From Rhodanobacter sp. C05 (lineage in GTDB: Bacteria; Pseudomonadota; Gammaproteobacteria; Xanthomonadales; Rhodanobacteraceae), in the NCBI RefSeq assembly GCF_002001165.1, contig NZ_MUNQ01000005.1:248001-312000 (forward strand): 64,000 nt of DNA. Reading direction: 5' to 3'. Below are positions 1 through 9,919 of the stretch, one piece after another. The notes under the pieces were generated by a model, which was not told the origin of the DNA, did not search any database, and saw only the letters and a program-made list of their open reading frames with translations. Position 1 is the first letter of the stretch; each line of letters starts with the position of its first letter. The position numbers and the translations under genes were made by a program.

Positions 1-246
1 GAACGCTTGCGCGGCAAGGGCTATCTCAAGCGCCGGCAGGTCAAGGGCATGTATCGCTACAGCACCGCCACCGGACCCGGCGAGGCAATGCGCAGCGCCG
101 TCGGCAGCTTTGTCGAGAAGACACTGAGCGGCTCGGTCTCGCCGTTCGTGGCGTGGATGTCCGAGCACGCCGAGGTCTCCGACACCGAACTGGCGCAGCT
201 GGAAGCGCTGGTCACGCAGCTGCAGTCCAAGCGCAAGGAGTCGTGA
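1..246 (+). CDS. BlaI/MecI-type transcriptional repressor, C-terminal part (cut by window edge)
   Basis: The reading frame is open from base 1 and ends at a TGA at 244-246, so only the last 81 or so residues are present. The segment carries the usual linker and dimerisation end of a BlaI/MecI/CopY winged-helix repressor, with a Y-rich stretch followed by a helical, Glu-rich tail. It ends one base before the start of an M56 metallopeptidase gene. A BlaI repressor paired with an M56 (BlaR1-like) membrane protease is the standard arrangement, in which the protease inactivates the repressor on a signal. The assignment rests mainly on this pairing because the DNA-binding domain lies outside the window. 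Confidence 0.7.
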   Translation, partial: ERLRGKGYLKRRQVKGMYRYSTATGPGEAMRSAVGSFVEKTLSGSVSPFVAWMSEHAEVSDTELAQLEALVTQLQSKRKES

Positions 247-247
247 G

Positions 248-2176
248 ATGAACGCGATTCACACCCTGACCGATACCTTGCTCATCCGCCTCGCCTGGAC
301 ATCCGCACAGGCGATATTGCTGATTGGCGCGCTATGGCTGCTGGGTCGCTGGATGCCGCGATTGTCACCGGCGATCCGCTGCATGCTGTGGTGGATACTC
401 AGCGTGCAGTTGATCGTCGGCCTGGTCGCCGGCACGCCGATAGAACTTCGGTTGCTGTCGCCGGCATCGCCCCCCGCATCCATCGCAGCAACGGCCAGCC
501 CGCAGGTCACCGCGATCGCGCCATCGGACGAATCCGCCACACCCTCGGAGATCGCCGCGCCGTCCTTGCCCATCGCTTCGACGATGACGACCGCGCAGAC
601 CACAGCGCCTGCGTCGATGCCGACGCGACCGTTCCCCTGGCCTTCGTTCGTGGTGAGCTTGTGGCTCGCCGGCCTGCTTGCGCAGCTGCTGCTGGTCGCG
701 CGGCAATGGCGGAAAACGCACCAGGCGCTACGCGAATCCACGCCACTGCACGATGCAACGCTGCAGGCAGCATGCTCGCAGCAGGCCCGCACGCTCGGCT
801 TGCGCCACTGTCCTCAATTGCGCATGTCACATGCGATTACGTCGCCCCAGGTAACCGGTCTGTGGCACCCCTGCATCCTGCTGCCAGCCAACGAGGTACT
901 GACGCCGGAAGAATCATCGATGGCGCTCGCCCACGAACTGGCCCATCTGCGTCGCGGCGACCTCTGGCTCGGTTGGGCACCGGCGATTGCGCAACGGCTG
1001 TTCTTTTTCCATCCACTGGTGGCGTGGGCGATGCGCGAGTACGCACTTCATCGCGAAGCCGCCTGTGATGCGCAGGTGCTGCAGCAGCATAGTGCGGCGC
1101 CGCAGGACTACGGGCGCCTGCTGTTGCGCCTCGGCGTGGCCCATCCCATGCACTCCGGTCTCGCCGGTGCATCTCCAACATTCCAGAACCTGAAGAGGCG
1201 ACTGATCATGCTGCAGCAAAACACCAACGCCATGTCGCGTACGCGCGGCTGGGTACTCGTCGCACTCGTCGCATTTGCCGGCGTGCTTCCTTATCGCGTC
1301 ACCGCAGGCAGCACGGATCAGGCACAGGCAAGTCCGGACACGGCTGTGACAGCAGCTCCTGCTGCTCACCCTGCTCCGGCTCCTGCAGCACTCCCCGCCA
1401 TGCCATCGTTACCGGGCACCTTGCCGACTCCTCTGGCTCCGCCACCACCACCGCTTCCGCCGCTTCCGCCTATGGCGCCACCCGCACCACCACCTCCTCC
1501 CGTTCCACCGAGCTTCGGCGACTTCTCGGCCCGGCACATCGACATCGACACCCGCGCCAACGCCAGCGATGGCTTTGCACTGTTTGATGGCGACACCATC
1601 ACGATCAACGGTTCGGATACCGACCTCGCCGCGGTCAAGGATCTGCACCAGGCGAACAAGGGCCCCATGTTGTGGTTCCGCCACGGCAGCGCTGCCTACA
1701 TCATTCGCGACAAGGCATTCCTCGAACACGCCAGGAACATTTATGCACCGTTGACCGAACTGGCCCGCCAACAAGGTCAGCTTGCAGGCGAACAGGGCCG
1801 GCTTGCCGGCCAGCAGGCCGGCCTGGCCGCGCGTGATGCCGGCTTCGCCCAGGAGCAGGCCGAGCTTGCACAGCAACAGGCGCAATTCTCGGCACAAGAG
1901 GCAGTGCAAACGACCGACGACAAGCGAGCGCTCGACGCGCAACGGCGAGCACTCGAGGCAGAGCAGGCACGGCTCGAGCAACGCCACGCGGCATTGCGGG
2001 GTGAACTCGATGCCAGTCAACGCACCCTGGAATCGCAGCAGGCAGGGCTTGAAAAGCAGCAGCACGCGCTGGAGCAACGCCAGCAACAAGCCTCTCATGA
2101 TGCCGAGCAGGCGATGAACAAGCTGCTGAACGAAGCACTGGCGAAAGGTCTGGCCGAGAACGTCAGCCGGCGCTGA
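248..2176 (+). CDS. M56-family (BlaR1-like) membrane metallopeptidase with proline-rich linker and coiled-coil tail
   Basis: 642 residues. The N-terminal third has several hydrophobic membrane segments, and the zinc motif HELAH sits near residue 230, as in BlaR1/MecR1. After another hydrophobic segment (about residues 335-350) comes an Ala/Pro-rich linker with long proline runs (about 375-425). The last ~150 residues are a Gln/Glu/Ala-rich coiled coil. There is no penicillin-binding sensor domain, so it is not a true BlaR1. The family role is regulated intramembrane cleavage of the partner BlaI repressor, which is encoded just upstream with a one-base gap. The signal sensed is unknown; the long coiled coil would lie in the periplasm. 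Start chosen at the ATG directly after the repressor stop. Confidence 0.85.
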   Translation: MNAIHTLTDTLLIRLAWTSAQAILLIGALWLLGRWMPRLSPAIRCMLWWILSVQLIVGLVAGTPIELRLLSPASPPASIAATASPQVTAIAPSDESATPSEIAAPSLPIASTMTTAQTTAPASMPTRPFPWPSFVVSLWLAGLLAQLLLVARQWRKTHQALRESTPLHDATLQAACSQQARTLGLRHCPQLRMSHAITSPQVTGLWHPCILLPANEVLTPEESSMALAHELAHLRRGDLWLGWAPAIAQRLFFFHPLVAWAMREYALHREAACDAQVLQQHSAAPQDYGRLLLRLGVAHPMHSGLAGASPTFQNLKRRLIMLQQNTNAMSRTRGWVLVALVAFAGVLPYRVTAGSTDQAQASPDTAVTAAPAAHPAPAPAALPAMPSLPGTLPTPLAPPPPPLPPLPPMAPPAPPPPPVPPSFGDFSARHIDIDTRANASDGFALFDGDTITINGSDTDLAAVKDLHQANKGPMLWFRHGSAAYIIRDKAFLEHARNIYAPLTELARQQGQLAGEQGRLAGQQAGLAARDAGFAQEQAELAQQQAQFSAQEAVQTTDDKRALDAQRRALEAEQARLEQRHAALRGELDASQRTLESQQAGLEKQQHALEQRQQQASHDAEQAMNKLLNEALAKGLAENVSRR

Positions 2177-2330
2177 GTAACACCGCAGCGGCCGGATTGC
2201 CGTTACCCGTGCGTTGCCGGCGCGTGCGGCCACCCATGTCGCCGGCAGTCAGTTCGAAGACTGAATGAGCCGCCTGCTTCGGCAGGTGGTGCCGGGAAAG
2301 TGCGTCCGCAGATGGCCAGGAGATTCCACG

Positions 2331-3635
2331 ATGTTCGGCTACTACCTCGCTCTTGCGCTGCGCAGCCTGAAACGCAGCAAGGTACTCACCGCGTTGATGA
2401 TCCTGGCGATCGGCCTCGGGATCGGCGCCAGCATGACCATGATCACCGTACTGCACGTGATGTCGGGCGATCCATTGCCCGGACGTAGCGCGCAGTTGTT
2501 TGTGCCGCGGCTCGACGCCCTCCCGCTGGAACGCAGCAAGACCTCCAAGGACAGTGCTCCCAACGGCAACCTGACCTGGCCGGATGCAATGAACCTGTTG
2601 CGCGCCCACCAGGCAGACCGGCAGGCCGCGATGGTGGCGGGCTCGGCACCGATCCGCCCCGCGCAGGGCTCGCTGCGACCGTTCTTCCAGCCCGGACATT
2701 ACGTCACCGCGGATTTCTTCCCGATGTTCGGTGCGCCGTTCCGCGCCGGCAGCGGCTGGACCGCGCAGGACGATGAGCAGCGCGCGCGGGTGGTCGTGCT
2801 CAACGCCGAACTCAATCGCAAGCTGTTCGGCGACACGCCGGGCATCGGCCGTACGGTACGACTGAAGAACACCGACTTCAGGGTGATCGGCGTCCTGGAC
2901 GACTGGTATCCGCAGCCGACCTTCTATGCCCAGGTCAACGATCGCTCCTTCGGCAAGACCGACCAGTTTTTCCTGCCACTGCAGACGGCGCTGGACCTGA
3001 AATTCGATTTCAGCGGCAATTTCATGTGCTGGGGCAACGGCAGCAGCGGCCGCACCAGTGATCACTGCACATGGTTGCAGTTCTGGGTGCAGCTGGACAA
3101 TCCAGCCAAGGCGCAGAGCTATCGTCAGTTCCTCGGCGACTACTGGCGCGAGCAGCAAACGCATGGTCGCTTTCCTCGACCCGCGGATGCCCAGCTCTAC
3201 GGCCTGATGGACTGGCTCACCCGACAGCAGGTGATCCCCTCCGACCTGCGTCTGCAGTTGTGGCTGGCACTGGGCTTCCTCGGCGTCTGCATGGTCAATA
3301 TCGTCGGCCTTCTGCTGGCCAAATTCCTGCGCCGCAGTGGCGAGGTCAGCGTTCGCCGGGCACTCGGTGCGCAGCGGCGCGACATCTTCCTGCAGTTCGG
3401 CATCGAATCAGCCGTGATCGGTCTGGCCGGTGGCGTGTTGGGTCTGGCCATCGCCGAGCTCGGCCTGTGGAGCGTGCGCCAGCGGCCGGATGGCTATGCG
3501 CAACTGGCGCAGATGGATGCGGCCATGTTGCTGGGCACGTTTGCACTGGCGGTATGCGCCAGCGTGCTGGCTGGACTGTTACCGGCCTGGCGCGCCTGCC
3601 ACATCGCGCCGGCCCTGCAGCTCAAGACCCAATGA
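2331..3635 (+). CDS. MacB/FtsX-type ABC transporter permease
   Basis: 434 residues from an ATG with a good Shine-Dalgarno (AGGAG); an upstream in-frame start at 2265 is less likely because it lacks one. One membrane helix near the N-terminus is followed by a large periplasmic domain (about 45-320) of the MacB_PCD type. Three C-terminal membrane helices carry the FtsX signature, including VSVRRALGAQRRDI. Such permeases move no solute themselves but couple ATP hydrolysis in the cytoplasm to periplasmic work or substrate extrusion. A second permease of the same kind follows 9 bases later, so the two probably form a heterodimer. No ATPase gene is adjacent in this window. Confidence 0.85.
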   Translation: MFGYYLALALRSLKRSKVLTALMILAIGLGIGASMTMITVLHVMSGDPLPGRSAQLFVPRLDALPLERSKTSKDSAPNGNLTWPDAMNLLRAHQADRQAAMVAGSAPIRPAQGSLRPFFQPGHYVTADFFPMFGAPFRAGSGWTAQDDEQRARVVVLNAELNRKLFGDTPGIGRTVRLKNTDFRVIGVLDDWYPQPTFYAQVNDRSFGKTDQFFLPLQTALDLKFDFSGNFMCWGNGSSGRTSDHCTWLQFWVQLDNPAKAQSYRQFLGDYWREQQTHGRFPRPADAQLYGLMDWLTRQQVIPSDLRLQLWLALGFLGVCMVNIVGLLLAKFLRRSGEVSVRRALGAQRRDIFLQFGIESAVIGLAGGVLGLAIAELGLWSVRQRPDGYAQLAQMDAAMLLGTFALAVCASVLAGLLPAWRACHIAPALQLKTQ

Positions 3636-3644
3636 GGTGATCCC

Positions 3645-4859
3645 ATGTCACTGCGACCATTGATCTCCAGCCTCACCCGTCACAAGCTCACCGTGTTGTT
3701 GCTGGTGCTGCAGGTCAGCCTGACCTGCGCGATCGTCTGCAACGTGGTGTTCATGATCGCCAACCGCACTGCGCAAATGCGCCAGTCCAGCGGACTGGTC
3801 GAAGACGAGCTTGTAACGATCGAAAGCATCGGCCTGGACGAAAACGAAAACTCGCTGGCCCGGCACGCGGCGGACCTGGCGGCGTTGCGCAACATCCCCG
3901 GCGTGACCGCCGTGGCAGCCATCGATGCGCTGCCATTCAATGGCAACGACTGGAGCAATGGCATCGCCACCGCACCGAACGTCGATACCGATCTCACCGC
4001 CACGGCCTACGATGGCACTCCCGGCGAACTCGCGACACTGGGCTTGCATTTGGTCGAAGGGCGCGATTTCCTGCCCGACGAATACCTGCCGATGGACAGC
4101 GCACACGACTGGGCCGGTATCAACCGTGTGCCGGTCACCATCATTACCCGCGCGCTGGCCGAGCGGCTGTTTCCCCGCCAGAGCGCGCTGGGCAAGGAAA
4201 TCTATCCCGGCGACAACCCGGTGCGCATCGTCGGCGTGGTCGATCATCTGCTGCGGCCACATCTGCGCGAAGCCGCCAGCAACGATTACAGCACGCTGTT
4301 TCCAATGCTGCCGGACAGCAACGACGTCACCTACGTGCTGCGCACGGCACCGCAGGAACGCGAGCGTGTGCTGAAGCAGATGGCCGATGCGCTGAACCGG
4401 CTCGATGGCAACCGCGTCCTGCGGCAGGCGCAGACGTTCAGCCAATTGCGCGCCGACTTCTTCCGTCGCAATCGCACCATGATCGGCCTGTTGCTGGCAG
4501 CGGCGGCCGGACTGCTGTTCGTCACCGCGCTGGGCATCGCTGGCCTGGCCAGCTTCTGGGTACAGCAGCGGCGGCGATCGATCGGCATCCGGCGCGCCCT
4601 GGGCGCCACGCGGAATGACGTCCTGCACTACTTCCAGACCGAGAATTTCCTGATCGTCAGCGGCGGCATCGTGCTGGGCATGCTGCTGGCCTATGCGCTC
4701 AACATGGTGTTGATGACGCATTATGAACTGCCGCAGCTGCCGTTCCTTTATCTGCCCATCGGCGCCGTACTGTTGTGGTTGCTCGGCCAAGGCGCGGTGC
4801 TCGGCCCGGCGCTGCGCGCTGCAGCGGTGCCGCCAGTGATGGCCACACGGGCGGACTGA
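3645..4859 (+). CDS. MacB/FtsX-type ABC transporter permease, second subunit
   Basis: 404 residues, start ATG preceded by GAGGTGATC. Same architecture as the upstream gene: an N-terminal helix, a periplasmic domain with the repeated motif for an extruded loop, and C-terminal helices with SIGIRRALGATRNDVLHY. The nine-base gap and shared orientation show co-transcription with the preceding permease. In Xanthomonadales such pairs normally work with a LolD/MacB-like ATPase, which is not seen here, so the ATPase must be encoded elsewhere or shared. The physiological substrate cannot be read from the sequence. Confidence 0.85.
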   Translation: MSLRPLISSLTRHKLTVLLLVLQVSLTCAIVCNVVFMIANRTAQMRQSSGLVEDELVTIESIGLDENENSLARHAADLAALRNIPGVTAVAAIDALPFNGNDWSNGIATAPNVDTDLTATAYDGTPGELATLGLHLVEGRDFLPDEYLPMDSAHDWAGINRVPVTIITRALAERLFPRQSALGKEIYPGDNPVRIVGVVDHLLRPHLREAASNDYSTLFPMLPDSNDVTYVLRTAPQERERVLKQMADALNRLDGNRVLRQAQTFSQLRADFFRRNRTMIGLLLAAAAGLLFVTALGIAGLASFWVQQRRRSIGIRRALGATRNDVLHYFQTENFLIVSGGIVLGMLLAYALNMVLMTHYELPQLPFLYLPIGAVLLWLLGQGAVLGPALRAAAVPPVMATRAD

Positions 4860-4942
4860 CCGGCATGGCGTGATCAACCTGGTGAAGCATCAACGGATGC
4901 CGCTCAAGCATCCCGCTGATGCCACTGGCCTCACTGGCGACC

Positions 4943-7273
4943 TCACATCCAGGGCCACGCCTTCAACTCGTACTCTTTCGGTGGCGTATCGCCGGCGAGG
5001 TTGCGCACGAAGTAGTCCCAGCGCCGGCGCGTGGCGTACGGCGTGGCGGCGGCGTAACCGTGATGGGCGTTCGGGATCAGCAACAGATCGAAGTCCCTGT
5101 TCGCCTTGATCAGCGCGTCGACGACCAGCAGCGTGTTGCTGGTCGGCACGTTGTCGTCCATCGTGCCGTGTACCAGCATCAGATGCCCCTTGAGGTTCTT
5201 CGCCAGATTCTGGTTGGCCTGGTCGTCGTAATTTGTACTGCCGTCCTTGTTCGTCACCAGCAGGCCCTGCCACTTCTCGGCCCAGTCATCCTCGTAATTG
5301 CGGTTGTCGTGGTTGCCGCTTTCGGCCCAGCCCACCTTGAAGAAATCCGGGTAGCGGAACATCGCGTCCGCGGTGGCATTGCCGCCGCCGGAGTGGCCCC
5401 AGATGCCGACGCGATCCAGATCGATCCACGCGTGCTGCTTGCCCAGCTCCTTGAGACCGGCGACCTGATCCGGCAACGTGTTGTCGCCCATGTTGGCGTA
5501 ATACGCATCATGGAAGGCCTTCGAGCGCCACGGCGTACCCATGCCGTCGATGGCGACCACGATGAAGCCGAGTTCGGCCAGCGACTGGTTGTCGCCGTTG
5601 GCAGCCAGGAAACCGAAACTGCGCACCGAACCGGTCTGCGGGCCGGGATAGATGTAGTCGATGACCGGATATTTTTTGTGCGGATCGAAGTGGGTCGGCT
5701 TGAACATCACGCCATAAAGATCGGTCTTGCCGTCTCGCGCCTTTACCGAAAACACCTGCGGTGGCACCCAGCCGGCGGCACGCAGGCGCGCAATGTCGGC
5801 CTTGGCCACATTGGCCACCGTCTTGCCATCGTCACTGCTGCGCAGGACGGTCACCGGCGGAGTGTCGGTGGTGGAATACGCATCGACGAAATACTTGCCG
5901 TCCGGCGACAACATCACCGTGTGATCGGCGTCTTCCGGGGTAAGCAGGGTTGGCTGGCCACCGTCGAAACCCACCTTGTAGAACTGTCGGTAATAAGGAT
6001 TCTCGCCACGTTCGCGACCGACGCCGCGGAACCACAGCGCGCGGCTCTTGTCGTCCACACGCAGCACCTGGGTGACGTTGCCTTCGCCGGTGGTGATCGC
6101 ATGCTTGAGCTTGCCGCTGGCGAGATCGTACAGATACAGATTGCCCCAGTTGTTGCGTTCGCTGAACCAGATCACCTCGTTCGACTGTGGCAGATAGGTC
6201 CAGTTGACCTTGTCGTTGCCGCTTTCGTAATAGGTCGGCAAGGTTTCGTTGAGCACGTCATGCACCTTGCCGCTGCCTGCATCGGCCACACGCAAGGTGG
6301 CACTCTTGTGGTCGCGCGAAGTGGACACGAAGGCCAGCGTCTTGCCGTCCGGTGCCCACTGCACGTCGTCCCAGCCACCGTCCGGTCCGCAGCTGACGTC
6401 GTCGCACAGGGTGGAGCGGTGCTGGTCCGGCGGCATCTGCAGGCGCACGACCTTGTGCGTGGGCACGTCGATGATGACGCGCTCGATCATCGTCACGTCC
6501 TTGTCGCCGACCAGCGGGTATTTCCACGCCTCCAGCTTGGGATGCCCGACATTGGTACTGATCATGTACATGTCACCGGTCTTGCGCTGGTCCTGCTGGA
6601 ACGTGGCGATATGCGTCGAATCCGGCGACCACACCAGGATCGCGTTGTCAGTGTGCTTCCAGCCGGCGTTGTCGGTGGCGTAGCCGAAGTTCTCCACGCC
6701 GTCACTGGTGAGCTGGGTCTCCTTGCCCGTCGCCACGTCGCGCAGCCACAGGTTCCAGTGGCGGATGAAGGCCGCGGATTTCCTGTCCGGCGACAGCACG
6801 ATCGGTTCGTTGTTCGCAGCCTGCACGCTCTTGTCGTCCACGCATGCAGCCGCTTTCATGTCACACAGATACGGCTTGTCGCGAACCGTGATCCCGAGAC
6901 GGCCATCCGGCTTCACGCTGTAGCCGGTGACCGGCAACTTGTTCGCATCGACCGGCTTGCCGGTGAGCTTGCCCAGCGCGCTGGCCAATGTGGTCTGATC
7001 GAACAGCGGTGCGGCGCGACCACTGGCAGCATCCATCAGCATGAAATGATCGCCGTGGCTGTCATGGTCGCGGTACCAGAAGTGGGCGTTATCCAGCCAA
7101 TCGACCTTCTGCACCGCATGATCGACCAGTGGGGCAACGTTGTAGCCCATGAAGCGCTCGGCCTGCGCATAGTCGCTTGCCCCCAGTGTGCTGCCCTGCG
7201 CCATGACTCCGGCTGACAACAGTCCCAGCAACAGTGTGCCGTACAGGCACGACTTGCCGATCATTGAATTCAT
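4943..7273 (-). CDS. S9 family prolyl oligopeptidase (dipeptidyl-peptidase IV-like), secreted
   Basis: 776 residues from ATG 7273; the reading frame extends further upstream, but this start gives a clear signal peptide (MNSMIGKSCLYGTLLLGLLS) and is preferred. Residues about 60-480 form the DPP-IV-type beta-propeller region. The C-terminal alpha/beta hydrolase domain carries the serine nucleophile in GHSGGG (about 626), the Asp in GTMDDNVP (about 706) and the His in NAHHGYA (about 736). It would cleave N-terminal dipeptides from peptides in the periplasm, and paralogues are abundant in Xanthomonadales. It stands alone, convergent with the permease genes. Confidence 0.9.
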   Translation of the reverse strand: MNSMIGKSCLYGTLLLGLLSAGVMAQGSTLGASDYAQAERFMGYNVAPLVDHAVQKVDWLDNAHFWYRDHDSHGDHFMLMDAASGRAAPLFDQTTLASALGKLTGKPVDANKLPVTGYSVKPDGRLGITVRDKPYLCDMKAAACVDDKSVQAANNEPIVLSPDRKSAAFIRHWNLWLRDVATGKETQLTSDGVENFGYATDNAGWKHTDNAILVWSPDSTHIATFQQDQRKTGDMYMISTNVGHPKLEAWKYPLVGDKDVTMIERVIIDVPTHKVVRLQMPPDQHRSTLCDDVSCGPDGGWDDVQWAPDGKTLAFVSTSRDHKSATLRVADAGSGKVHDVLNETLPTYYESGNDKVNWTYLPQSNEVIWFSERNNWGNLYLYDLASGKLKHAITTGEGNVTQVLRVDDKSRALWFRGVGRERGENPYYRQFYKVGFDGGQPTLLTPEDADHTVMLSPDGKYFVDAYSTTDTPPVTVLRSSDDGKTVANVAKADIARLRAAGWVPPQVFSVKARDGKTDLYGVMFKPTHFDPHKKYPVIDYIYPGPQTGSVRSFGFLAANGDNQSLAELGFIVVAIDGMGTPWRSKAFHDAYYANMGDNTLPDQVAGLKELGKQHAWIDLDRVGIWGHSGGGNATADAMFRYPDFFKVGWAESGNHDNRNYEDDWAEKWQGLLVTNKDGSTNYDDQANQNLAKNLKGHLMLVHGTMDDNVPTSNTLLVVDALIKANRDFDLLLIPNAHHGYAAATPYATRRRWDYFVRNLAGDTPPKEYELKAWPWM

Positions 7274-7486
7274 TGCAGATCCCGCCTGTGTTGTTGGTCG
7301 CCATGCCGGCAGGCGCCGGGATGATGGCGTCGATGGTACCGAATCGCCGATGCTAACCCCGCAAATCGCCTGCAACCTCTGCCAGAGGTCCCGATCCGGC
7401 GCATGGCCATGCGGCCTGCGGCACAATGGTCGGCCGAATCGTCTGCATGTACAGGCGATGACATCTCCTCACATGGAAGCGCCCCG

Positions 7487-7888
7487 ATGACCGCGTTGCC
7501 CGAAGCCCGCCTGCTGGAAATGGTTTTCCCCGATCACGCCAACCACCTCGGCACCCTGTTCGGCGGCCAGGCGCTGGCGTGGATGGACAAGGCCGCCTTC
7601 ATCGTCGCCTCGCGTCATGCGCGACGCAGCGTGGTCACCGCGCGCTCGGAGGAAGTGAACTTCCGCGTACCGGTGCGCACCGGCCAGCTGGTGGAGTTGG
7701 TCGCCCGCGTGGTTGCGGTCGGCCGCAGCTCGATGCAGATCGAGGTGGAGATGACCGCCGAGGACCCGCTCACCGGCGACCGCCGCGTCTGCACCACCGG
7801 CCGCTTCGTGATGATCGCGCTGGATTCCAACGGTTCACCGACCGCCGTGCCGGCACTCCCTGTCGCCAGTCTGAACGCAGGATCTTGA
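7487..7888 (+). CDS. Acyl-CoA thioesterase, hotdog fold (YciA/BACH type)
   Basis: 133 residues from an ATG with GGAAG seven bases upstream. The sequence contains the hotdog signature HANHLGTLFGGQALAWMD with the conserved Asn/Gly-Gly-Gln segment, and VNFRVPVRTGQLVEL, typical of cytoplasmic acyl-CoA hydrolases of the YciA/acot7 group. The family hydrolyses acyl-CoA to free acid and CoA. Length is typical. An upstream in-frame start at 7403 is rejected because the extra residues do not resemble the family. The gene is followed by a GST with a short gap. Confidence 0.88.
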   Translation: MTALPEARLLEMVFPDHANHLGTLFGGQALAWMDKAAFIVASRHARRSVVTARSEEVNFRVPVRTGQLVELVARVVAVGRSSMQIEVEMTAEDPLTGDRRVCTTGRFVMIALDSNGSPTAVPALPVASLNAGS

Positions 7889-7963
7889 GCGCATGCTTTC
7901 CGCTTGACGCATGCTTGGAACGTCGCACACGCTGACCACCTTCGTACCGTGCGGAATGCTGCG

Positions 7964-8710
7964 ATGTCTCGTCTGAAGATCATCGGCAATTACCTTTCGC
8001 CCTACGTGCGCAAGGTTCTGGTATGCCTGGAACTGAAAGGCATCGACTACGAGATCGATCCGATCGCGCCCTTCGTCGGCGACGACCATTTCACACGATT
8101 GAGTCCGCTGCGGCGCATTCCAGTACTGATCGACGACGGCTTCGTGCTGAACGACTCGTCGGTGATCTGCCAGTACCTGGAGGACAGTTACCCCGCGCCT
8201 GCGCTGTATCCACGTGACATCAACGATCGCGCACTGGCGCGCTGGCTGGAGGAATACGCCGACACCCGGCTGGCCGACGGGCTGATCTGGCGGCTGTTCT
8301 ATCAACTGGCGATCCAGCGCCACATCTTCGGCGAAGCCACCGACGAAGCGGTGGTGAAGCAGGCGCGCGAAGTGGAGATTCCCGCCGCACTCGATTATCT
8401 GGAAAACCAGATGCCGGATGATGGCTTCCTGTTCCGCACGCTCTCGATCGCGGACATCAGCATCGCCAGCTTCTTCCGCACCGCTTCGTTCGTGCGTTAC
8501 ACGATCGACGCCACGCGCTGGCCACGTACAGCTGCCCTGGTCGAGCTGGTTCAGTCGCAACCGGTGTTCCAGAAGCTTGCACGTTACGAGGACTGCATGC
8601 TGCGTCTTCCGCTGGCCGAGCAACGCGCCGCCCTGAACACCATCGGTGCTCCGCTGAGCGTCGATACCTACGGCACCAGCACGCCGCGCCATGGCGTGTC
8701 GCGCGGATGA
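7964..8710 (+). CDS. Glutathione S-transferase family protein
   Basis: 248 residues. The N-terminal thioredoxin-fold domain starts MSRLKIIGNYLSPYVRKV, with the family's S-P-Y-V-R-K active-site loop. It continues with the cis-proline region RRIPVLIDDGFVLNDSSVI and the all-helical C-terminal domain. Members conjugate glutathione to electrophiles or act as isomerases in the cytoplasm. The start at 7964 puts the first beta strand at residue 4, as usual; a longer frame from 7904 adds unrelated residues. Substrate unknown. Confidence 0.88.
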   Translation: MSRLKIIGNYLSPYVRKVLVCLELKGIDYEIDPIAPFVGDDHFTRLSPLRRIPVLIDDGFVLNDSSVICQYLEDSYPAPALYPRDINDRALARWLEEYADTRLADGLIWRLFYQLAIQRHIFGEATDEAVVKQAREVEIPAALDYLENQMPDDGFLFRTLSIADISIASFFRTASFVRYTIDATRWPRTAALVELVQSQPVFQKLARYEDCMLRLPLAEQRAALNTIGAPLSVDTYGTSTPRHGVSRG

Positions 8711-8821
8711 GGCACCTCTCCAGCTTTCAGCAGAGGCAGACCTGCATGCGATCTGCGTCTCCCGTGGAACTGACAGCCACTCGTCCAGCTACGCTGCTGG
8801 CATCAGCATGACGGCTACCCG

Positions 8822-9919
8822 TCAACCCGGAATCTGATCGGGCGCAGCCTGGATCTGACTCAGTACCTGCGCTACGTTTTCAGCAATAGCTGCGCACGGA
8901 TCCATCAACTGCGAGCAGGCTGCCACCACGCTTCTCGCCACGTCGCTGGCGGTGCTGCCGTTGGTGACCAACAGACGATTGCCGAGACCATAAGGGCCAT
9001 AGACGTTGGCGTCGGTGACCGAGAACATGCCTACGGTCGGAACGTGCGAAGCCACCGCAAGGTGCATGACACCGCAATCGGCACTGATCATCAGATCGAG
9101 ACCAGCCATGATGGCGCCCATGCGCCGGATCTTGCTTGAGTAATAGCCCGGCCAGCGTGAATCGAGCATCGACCGGCCATTCGCAGGAATGATCTCGACA
9201 ATGCCCCCTTGCGGGCATGTTTCCTTCAGTGCGTTGATGAATTCGCTCCACCACAGGCCCGGGTAGCGTTTCGCGCCCGTTGCGTTGGCGAAGATGCCGA
9301 TCGCCACCTTCGCCGCAGACTGCCCCGAGGTGTCGAGAAGCTCGCGCACGATGGATCGACCCTGCGCGCGTTCCGCATCACTCAGGCGTATGTCGAGCGG
9401 CGGGAAATCCCTCAAAACGCCATCCTCGGACGGTCCATGCCCCCGAATCAGGCTCACCGGGCGCTTTGCCATGTGTCGTGGCGCCAACGATTCCGGCACG
9501 CCGTGGGTCAGGCCACGAAGGCTGGGTGCGTCGTGGAAGCCAAGCTTGTGCCGCCCCCTGAATATTCTCGTCAGGACGCGACTGAAATTCGATCCGACAC
9601 AAGGGTCGATGACCAGGTCGTAGTGGTTCTTCCGCACTCTCGATATCAACGAGAGAAATGCGATGGGATGCTTGAAGCCCCGCGTCGGAAGACAGTAGAT
9701 GTTCTTGACGCTGAAGAACGTGGCGAACACGTCGGCGGCCGCCGGGCCTTCCGCAACGATATCGATCTCCGCCCCTTTGTAGAGCCGCTCAAGCTCGGCG
9801 ATCAATGGCGTCATCAGAAGAATATTGCCGAGGCGATGATTTGGCCGGCATACCAGGATGCGGTAGATCCCGTCCCTCGGCAGGAGACCCCGAGGGGGGG
9901 CAGAGCAAGCTGTGTTCAA
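8822..9919 (-). CDS. Glycosyltransferase family 9 (heptosyltransferase-like)
   Basis: 365 residues with the GT9 two-Rossmann layout. An N-terminal RPNHRLGNILLMTPLI resembles the family's nucleotide-free acceptor loop, and SADCGVMHLAVASHVPTVG matches the conserved sugar-nucleotide-binding motif. The family transfers heptose or related sugars onto lipopolysaccharide core at the inner face of the cytoplasmic membrane. No other LPS genes are adjacent, so the exact sugar and acceptor are unknown. The start used lies just after a poly-G run (9895-9900), where the 5' boundary is less certain. Confidence 0.8.
   Translation of the reverse strand: MNTACSAPPRGLLPRDGIYRILVCRPNHRLGNILLMTPLIAELERLYKGAEIDIVAEGPAAADVFATFFSVKNIYCLPTRGFKHPIAFLSLISRVRKNHYDLVIDPCVGSNFSRVLTRIFRGRHKLGFHDAPSLRGLTHGVPESLAPRHMAKRPVSLIRGHGPSEDGVLRDFPPLDIRLSDAERAQGRSIVRELLDTSGQSAAKVAIGIFANATGAKRYPGLWWSEFINALKETCPQGGIVEIIPANGRSMLDSRWPGYYSSKIRRMGAIMAGLDLMISADCGVMHLAVASHVPTVGMFSVTDANVYGPYGLGNRLLVTNGSTASDVARSVVAACSQLMDPCAAIAENVAQVLSQIQAAPDQIPG

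Noticed and set aside
4919-7216. 765-residue plus-strand ORF antisense to the S9 peptidase
   Set aside because: It is a shadow of the GC-rich minus-strand gene, with no domains or proper composition.
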